From: Candidatus Pollutiaquabacter sp.
GTDB taxonomy: Bacteria; Bacteroidota; Bacteroidia; AKYH767-A; 2013-40CM-41-45
Assembly: GCA_903854075.1 (NCBI GenBank)
Contig: CAINVI010000155.1
Span: 1-5,461, forward strand
Direction: 5' to 3'
Length of the DNA: 5,461 nucleotides
Every line of letters starts with the position of its first letter. Within the stretch, counting starts at the first letter, position 1. Below, in pieces: positions 1 to 5,461 of the stretch. The notes below the pieces were generated by a model. The model was not told the DNA's origin. It saw only the letters and a list, made by a program, of their open reading frames with translations, and did no database searches. Made by a program: the position numbers and the translations under genes.

Positions 1-1
1 A

Positions 2-853
2 CATACGCCGGATCATTTTACAGCCAGCCGACTGCTCCTTAATGAGGCGCTACAACAGATGAGCGGGTTCTTTACGCTTAAGTCCTGGATTGATCACGGA
101 TACGACAATGGGAAGCGAAGCAACCGGGAAGATCTGGTGTGTGATGGATTTATACAAGGTTCGCCGGTATATGCGGCGCCGCTTTTCAAAGAATACGGCA
201 TCCGGAACTTGTGGAATTGTTTTTATGAGGATTCATCCATCTATGAGCGTGTGACATTTAATTCTGAATTAGTTACTCCTCATCCTGCGTTCGGTTTTTC
301 ATTTCCAAGGCCAGTTCAATGGGTTCATCCAACCGTGACAGGTGGCTTGAGGCATCTGCGTACGACATGCACGCTGGCGCCTACTAACGGTGCGATGTGG
401 GATTTTTACCTGGGAGAAAAGCGACTTGATTTTCTCGTGCAGCATAAAGGAGTATATGTTGCACACGTTTATCCCGCTCGAATTGATTCGCTGAACGGAT
501 TTTACTGTTGGAATGGCGATGTGTGGACCGTTGATCCTGGATTTGATGAATTGCTTAAAAACATTTCGTCCTATCGTCAACGTGGGACGTTATGGGTGAC
601 CACCATGATGGATTATTTGAATTATTCCAGAGATAAAGATGAATTACGTTATACGTTGGATCGTTCCGGATTTGCAGTCATTACCAATCCCACAGATCGC
701 AAGATGAGTGGAATTTCCATGTGCATCGATGGCTTCGATGTTCATCTTACCTCTAAAGTAGTTTCTCGGCGGAAAGTGGGCGAGACGACTATTTTTTGGT
801 TTGATCTGGAGCCAGGTGAATCCACAACCGTTCGACTAGTCACGGAACATTGA
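2..853 (+). CDS. C-terminal part of a possible polysaccharide deacetylase-like protein (5' end outside window)
   Basis: The frame is open from base 2 to a TGA at 851-853, so this is probably the end of a longer gene. The ATG at 59 (MSGFFTLKSW) is internal and has no clear ribosome site. The first visible residues are HTPDH (bases 2-16), which fit the metal-binding H-[ST]-x-x-H motif of NodB-type polysaccharide deacetylases. About 25 residues later comes SWIDHGYDN. The middle is rich in aromatic residues and His/Pro. The segment FDELLKN..SYRQRGTLWVTTMMDYL resembles the late barrel helix and strand of deacetylase or glycoside-hydrolase-like (beta/alpha) barrels. The last ~75 residues look like a small beta domain (FWFDLEPGESTTVRLV). 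The gene ends 15 bases before mtgA, fitting an envelope-glycan role. The family call is inferred from a short motif and general pattern; a glycoside-hydrolase-like or uncharacterised protein is also possible. That it is a real coding region is much surer than its function. Confidence 0.6.
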   Translation, partial: HTPDHFTASRLLLNEALQQMSGFFTLKSWIDHGYDNGKRSNREDLVCDGFIQGSPVYAAPLFKEYGIRNLWNCFYEDSSIYERVTFNSELVTPHPAFGFSFPRPVQWVHPTVTGGLRHLRTTCTLAPTNGAMWDFYLGEKRLDFLVQHKGVYVAHVYPARIDSLNGFYCWNGDVWTVDPGFDELLKNISSYRQRGTLWVTTMMDYLNYSRDKDELRYTLDRSGFAVITNPTDRKMSGISMCIDGFDVHLTSKVVSRRKVGETTIFWFDLEPGESTTVRLVTEH

Positions 854-868
854 TCAATTTTTAAGTTC

Positions 869-1567
869 ATGGATAAGCATTCAGCCTTTCAACGGATAAA
901 GCGGATACTGATTCGTATGCTGCTTTGGTTTTTTGGATTGAGTATTGGTTCTGTGTTGCTGTTCCGTTTTGTCCCTGTCCCGTTTACGCCGTTGATGCTG
1001 ATTCGTGTGGCAGAACAAGTTTTTTCAGACGATAAGGTGAGGTTGATGAAAGATTGGACATCTCTGGAAAAAATGGGCGCTCAAATGCCGCGGGCTGTCA
1101 TTGCATCAGAAGATCAAAAGTTTGAGGAGCATCTCGGGTTTGACTTTGAGGCTATAAAGAAAGCAAACCGTTATAATGAGCGACATAAAGGAAAAAAAGT
1201 AAAAGGCGCCAGTACCATCAGTCAGCAAACCGCAAAAAATGTTTTCCTCTGGCCGGCGCGTTCCTGGGTTCGAAAAGGGTTCGAAGTTTATTTCACCTTT
1301 TTGATTGAAGTATGCTGGAGTAAAGAGCGCATCATGGAGGTTTACTTGAATGTCATTGAAACGGGGAACGGAATTTATGGTGCACCTGCGGCTGCACGCT
1401 ATTATTTTCATAAACCCGCTGCCGCACTGTCTATGAAAGAGGCGGCGCTGATTGCAGCCGTACTTCCCAATCCGAGAAAATGGTCGCCTTCTCGACCTAC
1501 TCCTTACATTCAGCGCAAAGCATCACGCATTACCCGCTTCATGCAAGGTGTCGATTTTGGCGAATGA
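869..1567 (+). CDS. mtgA: Monofunctional biosynthetic peptidoglycan transglycosylase
   Basis: A GT51-family enzyme of 232 residues, close to the ~240 usual for MtgA. It polymerises lipid II into glycan strands at the outer face of the inner membrane and lacks a transpeptidase domain. One membrane anchor lies at about residues 14-36 after a basic N-terminus (KRILIRM). The GT51 motifs appear in order: EDQKFEEH at 81-88 with catalytic Glu81; KGASTISQQTAKNVFL at 112-127; the RKGFEVYFTFLIE stretch at 135-147; and KERIMEVYLNVIETGNGIYG at 152-171 with the second conserved Glu at 157. The tail, with LPNPRKWSP and a closing helix, is typical of MtgA rather than a class A PBP. The ATG start lies 15 bases after the preceding stop, with no Shine-Dalgarno, as is usual in Bacteroidota. 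It is probably in one operon with the flanking plus-strand genes. All catalytic motifs are intact. Confidence 0.96.
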   Translation: MDKHSAFQRIKRILIRMLLWFFGLSIGSVLLFRFVPVPFTPLMLIRVAEQVFSDDKVRLMKDWTSLEKMGAQMPRAVIASEDQKFEEHLGFDFEAIKKANRYNERHKGKKVKGASTISQQTAKNVFLWPARSWVRKGFEVYFTFLIEVCWSKERIMEVYLNVIETGNGIYGAPAAARYYFHKPAAALSMKEAALIAAVLPNPRKWSPSRPTPYIQRKASRITRFMQGVDFGE

Positions 1568-1680
1568 CAGGATTTCAAGGGTTAATGTATTTTGTATTCG
1601 CTGTGTTCGTAGCGTATATGGCCTGTCTGCGGAATTTAATTTCTTTTTTGTTTAAGGTACGCAGAAAGAATTACTTTTAG
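1564..1680 (+). CDS. Small 38-residue predicted membrane protein overlapping mtgA
   Basis: The ATG at 1564-1566 overlaps the mtgA stop (TGA 1565-1567) in the classic ATGA arrangement, which suggests translational coupling. The product runs MTGFQGLMYFVFAVFVAYMA, then CLRNLISFLF, and ends KVRRKNYF before a TAG at 1678-1680. It has one strong hydrophobic segment (about residues 6-31) followed by a basic tail (K, R, R, K), which by the positive-inside rule predicts a cytoplasmic C-terminus. I do not recognise a family. It resembles other tiny single-span proteins found in membrane-enzyme operons. It is in the same frame as the next gene, separated by its TAG and five codons, and it fills almost all of the gap between mtgA and that gene. 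The alternative is non-coding spacer that happens to be open and hydrophobic because it is T-rich. Conservation of this ORF in relatives would decide. Confidence 0.5.
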   Translation: MTGFQGLMYFVFAVFVAYMACLRNLISFLFKVRRKNYF

Positions 1681-1695
1681 GTCCACTTTTTTTGG

Positions 1696-3108
1696 GTGAA
1701 GGATTCTCTTAAATACGGCCTTTTTTTCTTCGTGGTACTCTTGTCGCGAATACCATTCCTGTTCAGTGGTTACGGATTGGATGGCGATTCGTGGGCAGTT
1801 GCTTTGGCTGCAAAACAGTGGTCGAATACAGGAGTTTATGAGGCATCGCGTTTTCCGGGATACCCTGTACACGAGTGGCTGGCACGATTGTTTATCAGTG
1901 ATTCCTATTTCACGTTGAATCTGCTGACGGCAGTCGTCTCTTCATTGGGTGTGATGTTTTTTGTAATGGCGCTTCGAGAATTGAAGTTCCGCTCGTCGTT
2001 TCTTGCCGGCTTTGCCTTGGCGTGCGTCCCAGTCGTCTACATTCAATCGACTACGGTTATCGATTATTGTCTGGCGATGGCATTCCAGCTTATGGCTTTT
2101 TATTTTTTAGTAAAAGAAAAAAGAATTTTAGCCGGCATCTTTCTTGGTATTGCTATCGGAACGCGTATAACCTCCGGTGCAATGCTGCTGCCCTTTACTA
2201 TTGTACTGTTTGAGTTTGACGGCCTTCGCAACAATCTTGTAAGAATGCTTCGTCTTGTTTTGCCGGCAGTAGTGGTAGGGGCTATCTGTTTCCTGCCTGT
2301 TTATTTGCACTATGGTGCAGGCTTTTTGGATTATTACGATGTTCCATATCCGTCAGTATCACGCGTTTTTTATAAGTTGTTTATTGAGGTGTGGGGATTG
2401 ATTGGTGTGTTCGCCTTGGTGCTGGCCGTGGTGTTACTGTTCCTTCCGGATCGGTGGACTTCGGGAAATTATCTTTTTCCGCGTGCGGTCAATGCGAAAT
2501 ATGTCGTAGCCTGGTTGGTGGCCATTGACTTGTATATTATCGCCTTTATCAAGTTGCCGATGGAATCCGGCTATCTGATTCCGATGGTGCCGTTTGTCAT
2601 CATGCTCTTCGGCCGTTTCCTTGTTCGTCCGGCATTCGGATTGTTTTGCTTGTTGTTAATGGCTGCTTCTTTTTTCATGTCGGTATCACCGATGAACCGA
2701 CGCGAAGCGGCTAAGCCAACTCTTGCTGCAGTACAAATGAAAGTTGGCGGTGAAGATCTTAATGTTGATTTTTTGCGCGGACCGGTAATGACCTATGAAT
2801 TACGTCGCCGGAATGCGATGGAATATTTCAACGAAGTGCTAGAAGTCGCTGATACGTTTACGCATCGCGCAGTATTGGTGGCTGGACAATGGTACAATCC
2901 GCTGTTGGAATTATGTGGTAACTCGTTGATCGGCAATGTGCAGTTGGTGGCTCATATCGACGAGCGACAATTGCTAACGTATTATGCGAAAGGCAACGAA
3001 TTGTATTTCCTTGACCGGCAAAATGAAACTAATCGAATGGTGAAGGGTGTGGATCCTGAAATGTATGGCGCACGGCCATTGTTTATTCGATGGAACGGAT
3101 CACGTTAA
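1696..3108 (+). CDS. Multi-pass membrane protein, probable GT-C-fold (ArnT/PMT-like) glycosyltransferase
   Basis: A 470-residue integral membrane protein. The start is a GTG at 1696. The in-frame TAG at 1678-1680 blocks any longer version, and no ATG lies between; a later TTG at 1741 would cut into the first helix. About ten hydrophobic segments are visible near residues 7-23, 71-93, 100-117, 123-139, 143-172, 184-204, 228-250, 269-286, 292-308 and 312-330. A soluble, presumably periplasmic C-terminal domain of ~140 residues follows. The first external loop has GYGLDGDSWAVALAA (acidic D29/D31) and SRFPGYPVHEW (51-61). This fits the acidic-loop layout of GT-C enzymes such as ArnT and PMT-type transferases, which take sugars from polyprenyl-phosphate donors. 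Donor and acceptor cannot be read from the sequence. Its place behind mtgA and a possible deacetylase suggests glycosylation of an envelope glycan, lipid or protein. The fold call is reasonable and the substrate unknown. Confidence 0.75.
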   Translation: MKDSLKYGLFFFVVLLSRIPFLFSGYGLDGDSWAVALAAKQWSNTGVYEASRFPGYPVHEWLARLFISDSYFTLNLLTAVVSSLGVMFFVMALRELKFRSSFLAGFALACVPVVYIQSTTVIDYCLAMAFQLMAFYFLVKEKRILAGIFLGIAIGTRITSGAMLLPFTIVLFEFDGLRNNLVRMLRLVLPAVVVGAICFLPVYLHYGAGFLDYYDVPYPSVSRVFYKLFIEVWGLIGVFALVLAVVLLFLPDRWTSGNYLFPRAVNAKYVVAWLVAIDLYIIAFIKLPMESGYLIPMVPFVIMLFGRFLVRPAFGLFCLLLMAASFFMSVSPMNRREAAKPTLAAVQMKVGGEDLNVDFLRGPVMTYELRRRNAMEYFNEVLEVADTFTHRAVLVAGQWYNPLLELCGNSLIGNVQLVAHIDERQLLTYYAKGNELYFLDRQNETNRMVKGVDPEMYGARPLFIRWNGSR

Positions 3109-3137
3109 TCTTTCTGTAGCACGAGCACTGGTAATTA

Positions 3138-3155
3138 CTGATCAGATGAGATCAG
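3138..3155. terminator. Hairpin between convergent genes, possible weak bidirectional terminator
   Basis: CTGATC (3138-3143) and GATCAG (3150-3155) form a 6-bp stem with a 6-nt loop. It lies in the 48-base gap between the convergent stop codons, directly beyond the stop of the minus-strand barrel gene. Neither side has a proper T-run, so intrinsic termination is doubtful. The same bases also form a direct repeat (GATCAGAT at 3140 and 3150). Confidence 0.3.
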
Positions 3156-3156
3156 A

Positions 3157-3693
3157 TTAAATACCAACTCCGAAACCTACGCGGAAAATAGGATTGGTGT
3201 AGGGGGTGTATCTGGTCTCAGTAAGGTTGTAAAGAATCATGATGTTCATGGATGCCCGTGATCCCAGAGGTTGTGCATAGCCTCCTCCTACAAACCAACT
3301 GAAGACATCAGTCCGTTTGCGCGTGTCAAAGGCTTCAAGGTTGATAATTTCGTACTCAGTATATGCGAACAGGCCGTCGAAGACATTGTAACGTCCGAAT
3401 ACACTGCCACCGTAAATATTAGTTTCGTAGGTATAGCCGATATTTTTGTATTTGTAGTATTGGTATTTGATGCCTATTCCTGCAGACAACTTAGGGTTGA
3501 TACGGTAGCCGACAATCGGATTGATGTCGATGACGGTTTGAGTGCCGAATTGTAAGCCAAGATTACCTCCATAGTACAAGCGCTGGCCAAATGTTTCTCG
3601 TGGTGTATTGGTAGCACCGGAGAATTGCGCTGTTGTAAAGTTGGTTGCCAGTAAAATAAGCAGAAGGGTAGTAATGCTGTTTTTCATAATCAT
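3157..3693 (-). CDS. Outer-membrane beta-barrel protein (small porin-like, about 8 strands)
   Basis: A 178-residue secreted protein. It has a signal peptide of roughly 22 residues (MIMKN, a Leu/Ile-rich core, and a TTA-Q cleavage site around 22/23). The mature part consists of amphipathic strands with alternating aromatic and small residues: about 38-49, 51-64 (VIDINPIVGYRI), 68-83 (LSAGIGIKYQYY), 89-104, 106-119 (the LFAYTEYEI segment), 128-140 (FSWFVGGGYA), 146-157 and 167-178. This fits a closed eight-strand barrel of OmpA/OmpW size. The last strand ends in FRVGFGVGI rather than the common terminal Phe. Such short barrels are abundant in Bacteroidota and mostly lack a known function, so no specific role is claimed. 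The start could be the ATG at 3693 or the second Met six bases further in; both leave the signal peptide intact. It is divergent from the SDR gene and convergent with the membrane transferase, so it probably has its own promoter. No TAnnTTTG element is visible upstream on this strand. Confidence 0.85.
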   Translation of the reverse strand: MIMKNSITTLLLILLATNFTTAQFSGATNTPRETFGQRLYYGGNLGLQFGTQTVIDINPIVGYRINPKLSAGIGIKYQYYKYKNIGYTYETNIYGGSVFGRYNVFDGLFAYTEYEIINLEAFDTRKRTDVFSWFVGGGYAQPLGSRASMNIMILYNLTETRYTPYTNPIFRVGFGVGI

Positions 3694-3758
3694 CGTAGAG
3701 ATTTGGCGAATGTATTGAATTCATCATAGCCATTCAAGTTCATTTAAATTGGGGTTAA

Positions 3759-3783
3759 CACGAACTTTTGATTTAAATTCGTG
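3759..3783. promoter_or_regulatory. Inverted repeat in the divergent intergenic region, possible operator
   Basis: CACGAA (3759-3764) and TTCGTG (3778-3783) are perfect inverted arms around a 13-base centre; two further inner pairs extend the dyad after one mismatch. The 112-base spacer between the barrel gene and the SDR gene also holds two copies of the palindrome-like ATTTAAATT (3742-3750 and 3771-3779) and two GAATTC sites (3717, 3783). The spacer is AT-rich, so short palindromes are partly expected. A binding site for a regulator of one or both divergent genes is possible; no regulator gene is nearby. Confidence 0.3.
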
Positions 3784-3805
3784 AATTCAACATGAATGTA
3801 AGCGT

Positions 3806-4528
3806 ATGAAAAAGCAGATAGTAGTGACTGGTGCAGGAAGTGGTGTAGGATTTGAGTTGGTGCTTCAGCTGGCAAGCATGGGTCATTTGGTATATGCCTT
3901 GTCGCGTTCTCGTGCAAAGCTGGAGCAATTGCACGATGCGGCGGCGAAAAGGAGTGTGAAAGAACTGCCGGTGATTCTGCCATGTGATATCACGGAGGCT
4001 AACGATATTATAACGTTAGCCGAAGAAATGAATCGGCGAGAAGCGCGTATAGATGTATTGATTAACAATGCAGGATTGCTCGTGAATAAGCCGTTTGCGC
4101 AGTTGACAGCCGAAGATTGGCTCGCAGTTTACGGCACCAATGTGTTTGGCGCAGTAGCCGTTATTCGTGCCTTACATCCACTGATGAAACGAAGTGCAGC
4201 TGAACTGCATTCACACATTGTCAATATTTCCAGTATGGGCGGTGTTCAGGGAAGTGCAAAATTTGCGGGGCTTTCAGCATACAGTTCCAGCAAGGCGGCA
4301 TTATGTGGTTTATCGGAATGTTTAGCGGAGGAATTTCGGGAAGATGGTATTCGGGTAAATGCGTTGGCGCTGGGGTCAGTACAAACGGAAATGTTTACGA
4401 AAGCATTTCCAGGTTATGAGGCGGCTACTACACCACAGCAGATGGCGGCTTTTATTGCTGAATTTGCTTTACGGAGCGGGGAGTTGTTTAACGGTAAAGT
4501 ATTACCCGTATCCAGCAGTACACCATAA
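3806..4528 (+). CDS. SDR-family NAD(P)-dependent oxidoreductase
   Basis: A 240-residue classical short-chain dehydrogenase/reductase, close to the usual ~250. Visible motifs are the cofactor glycine motif TGAGSGVG (residues 8-15), the adenine-pocket Asp61 in CDIT, NNAG at 87-90, the structural Asn112 in GTNVFG, the catalytic Ser at 142/143 in NISS, and Tyr159 with Lys163 in AYSSSK. The residues after the second strand (ALSRSRAKLEQL) carry Arg rather than an acidic residue, which favours NADP(H) over NAD(H); this is inference. Odd points are LG (189-190) where most family members have PG, and a three-residue longer Ser-Tyr gap than the usual 13. Both look like subfamily traits rather than damage. 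The tail GKVLPVSSSTP replaces the usual Rossmann-end motif. The substrate is unknown. ATG at 3806 is the natural start because the first beta strand begins right after it. The gene is monocistronic and ends about 340 bases before the second rRNA promoter. Confidence 0.93.
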   Translation: MKKQIVVTGAGSGVGFELVLQLASMGHLVYALSRSRAKLEQLHDAAAKRSVKELPVILPCDITEANDIITLAEEMNRREARIDVLINNAGLLVNKPFAQLTAEDWLAVYGTNVFGAVAVIRALHPLMKRSAAELHSHIVNISSMGGVQGSAKFAGLSAYSSSKAALCGLSECLAEEFREDGIRVNALALGSVQTEMFTKAFPGYEAATTPQQMAAFIAEFALRSGELFNGKVLPVSSSTP

Positions 4529-4554
4529 TGCTTTTGATTTCCGGCATGAAGATT

Positions 4555-4615
4555 GTTTTTGCAGGTAGTTGATCTCTTTGGTTGGACTTATTCAGTCTTG
4601 TTTTTCAGGCAGTTG
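4555..4615 (+). repeat. Imperfect direct repeat downstream of the SDR gene
   Basis: GTTTTTGCAGGTAGTTG (4555-4571) recurs as GTTTTTCAGGCAGTTG (4600-4615), differing by one deletion and one T/C change, with a 45-base period. The repeat lies between the SDR stop codon and rRNA promoter P1. Its T-runs and a 4-bp stem (GACT 4585-4588 with AGTC 4594-4597, then TTGTTTTT) could act as a poor terminator, but the stem is too weak to call one. No other structure or gene is seen in 4529-4640. Confidence 0.35.
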
Positions 4616-4644
4616 GGATAGTTGAAAAATATTTTCGGTACTAG

Positions 4645-4675
4645 TTTGCAGAACCGAATTCCTTTACTACTTTTG
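4645..4675 (+). promoter_or_regulatory. rRNA operon promoter P1 (Bacteroidota sigma type)
   Basis: A TTTG -33 element (4645-4648), a 19-nt spacer and TACTTTTG (4668-4675) match the Bacteroidota housekeeping consensus TTG...TAnnTTTG at every fixed position. Transcription should start near 4680, giving a leader of about 345 nt before 16S. A short AT-rich dyad just upstream (GAAAA-ATA-TTTTC, 4624-4636) is in the position of an UP-like element. Confidence 0.65.
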
Positions 4676-4682
4676 TCCTCCC

Positions 4683-4700
4683 CAAAGGAAACGTCCTTTG
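4683..4700 (+). other. Perfect hairpin at the predicted 5' end of the P1 transcript
   Basis: CAAAGGA (4683-4689) and TCCTTTG (4694-4700) form a 7-bp stem closed by an AACG tetraloop. It begins within a few bases of the start site predicted for P1. It is followed by TTGAAA rather than a T-run, so it is not a terminator. It may protect the 5' end of the P1 RNA or influence early elongation; both are inference. Confidence 0.4.
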
Positions 4701-4714
4701 TTGAAATCAGAAAG

Positions 4715-4788
4715 CTGAAAAACATTAAAAATGATCTAAAAACGCACGTTTTCAGGTCAAAACTTCGAAAAATCATTTTTTTCAAGTT
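4715..4788 (+). other. Dyad-rich AT segment between rRNA promoters P1 and P2
   Basis: Several overlapping inverted repeats occupy these bases: CTGAAAAAC (4715-4723) with GTTTTCAG (4748-4755); AAAAATGAT (4727-4735) with ATCATTTTT (4772-4780); AAAACG-CA-CGTTTT (4739-4752); and AACTT-C-GAAAAA (4761-4772) with TTTTTC-AAGTT (4778-4788), an 11-bp stem with one bulge. Some arms compete for the same bases. The ATCATTTTTTT end looks superficially like an intrinsic terminator, but the stems are AT-rich. Part of this is expected from low complexity. A role in P1 transcript folding or protein binding is possible and unproven. Confidence 0.35.
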
Positions 4789-4836
4789 CACTATCAGCAG
4801 ATTAGCCCGATTTCGAAAAAAAATTAAAGATAATCC

Positions 4837-4866
4837 TTGCAGAGTGCAAATCAATTAGTACTTTTG
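4837..4866 (+). promoter_or_regulatory. rRNA operon promoter P2 (Bacteroidota sigma type)
   Basis: TTG (4837-4839), a 19-nt spacer and TACTTTTG (4859-4866) match the same consensus as P1. The two promoters also share TTGCAGA at the -33 side. An A-rich tract (4815-4834) sits directly upstream, like an UP element. The predicted start is near 4871, giving a leader of about 150 nt. It lies closest to 16S and is likely the main promoter, though activity cannot be read from sequence. Confidence 0.75.
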
Positions 4867-4925
4867 CAACCCGATTCAGAAACGCGATAGTTTGCAACGG
4901 CAGACGAACAAGTATAAAGCGTAAC

Positions 4926-4937
4926 GTTCTTTGAAGT
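4926..4937 (+). promoter_or_regulatory. boxA-like rRNA antitermination motif
   Basis: GTTCTTTGAAGT in the leader resembles boxA (TGCTCTTTAACA in E. coli), the RNA site bound by NusB-NusE (S10) that lets RNA polymerase read through the long rRNA operon. A GTTCTTTGA-type motif about 100 bases before 16S is common in Bacteroidota leaders. It lies downstream of both promoters, so both transcripts would carry it. Confidence 0.55.
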
Positions 4938-4957
4938 AATGGAAGGAAATAACAGGC

Positions 4958-4992
4958 CTAAATTTTTCTCAATCCTTTGAGAATTTCTTTAG
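4958..4992 (+). other. Leader hairpin upstream of 16S rRNA
   Basis: CTAAA (4958-4962) pairs with TTTAG (4988-4992) and TTCTCAA (4966-4972) with TTGAGAA (4977-4983), separated by a 3/4-nt internal loop and closed by TCCT. It ends about 30 bases before the mature 16S end. It may help leader folding or processing. The main RNase III stem would pair with sequence beyond the 16S gene, outside this window. Confidence 0.45.
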
Positions 4993-5023
4993 AAGGTGAA
5001 TCCAAAGAGTACAAATCAACTTT

Positions 5024-5461
<438 letters not shown>

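Noticed and set aside
1647..1679. Possible promoter (TTTG, 21 nt, TACTTTTA) in front of the membrane transferase
   Set aside because: The last base of the -7 element is wrong, the region is T-rich, and tight operon spacing makes a separate promoter unnecessary.
3271..3555. 94-codon plus-strand frame opposite the barrel gene
   Set aside because: It is a shadow of the minus-strand gene, which has a signal peptide and beta-strand pattern; this frame has neither a start context nor a recognisable fold.
3763..3770. AACTTTTG as a -7 element for the SDR gene
   Set aside because: The first base mismatches TAnnTTTG and no TTG lies 17-23 bases upstream.
4585..4605. Terminator after the SDR gene (GACT/AGTC then TTGTTTTT)
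   Set aside because: A 4-bp stem is too weak to support an intrinsic terminator call.
4588..4858. Open frames of 78 (plus) and 88 (minus) codons in the rRNA promoter region
   Set aside because: They are AT-rich, Lys/Phe/Ile-heavy low-complexity translations overlapping each other and both rRNA promoters, with no family-like pattern.

Overview
The window comes from a member of the Bacteroidota. Its last 438 bases are the start of a 16S rRNA gene carrying the exact target of the Cytophaga-Flavobacterium probe CF319 (5343-5360). The promoters in front of it fit the Bacteroidota-type consensus (TTG, 19 nt, TAnnTTTG), and the protein genes lack clear Shine-Dalgarno sequences. From memory the 16S text looks most like the Chitinophagia/Saprospiria/Cytophagia side of the phylum, but I cannot place it more precisely.

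Left part (1-3108, plus strand): a tightly packed, probably co-transcribed cell-envelope cluster. It holds the C-terminal part of a protein that may be a polysaccharide deacetylase (entering from outside the window), a monofunctional peptidoglycan transglycosylase (mtgA), a 38-residue small membrane protein overlapping mtgA by ATGA, and a 470-residue multi-pass membrane protein that looks like a GT-C (ArnT/PMT-type) glycosyltransferase with a GTG start. Gaps are 15, -4 and 15 bases. The cluster suggests periplasmic glycan building or modification.

Middle part (3109-4528): a convergent 178-residue outer-membrane beta-barrel protein on the minus strand. A 112-base divergent intergenic region with a dyad follows, and then an SDR-family oxidoreductase on the plus strand.

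Right part (4529-5461): about 500 bases with no protein gene, forming the control region and leader of an rRNA operon. Two promoter-like elements, P1 and P2, share the same 19-nt spacer and lie 191 bases apart. A region rich in dyads lies between them. A boxA-like antitermination motif and a leader hairpin precede the 16S rRNA.

I see no mobile element, CRISPR, phage or defence system. The least ordinary items are the tandem rRNA promoters with structured inter-promoter DNA, and the small ATGA-coupled membrane ORF that shares its frame with the downstream glycosyltransferase.
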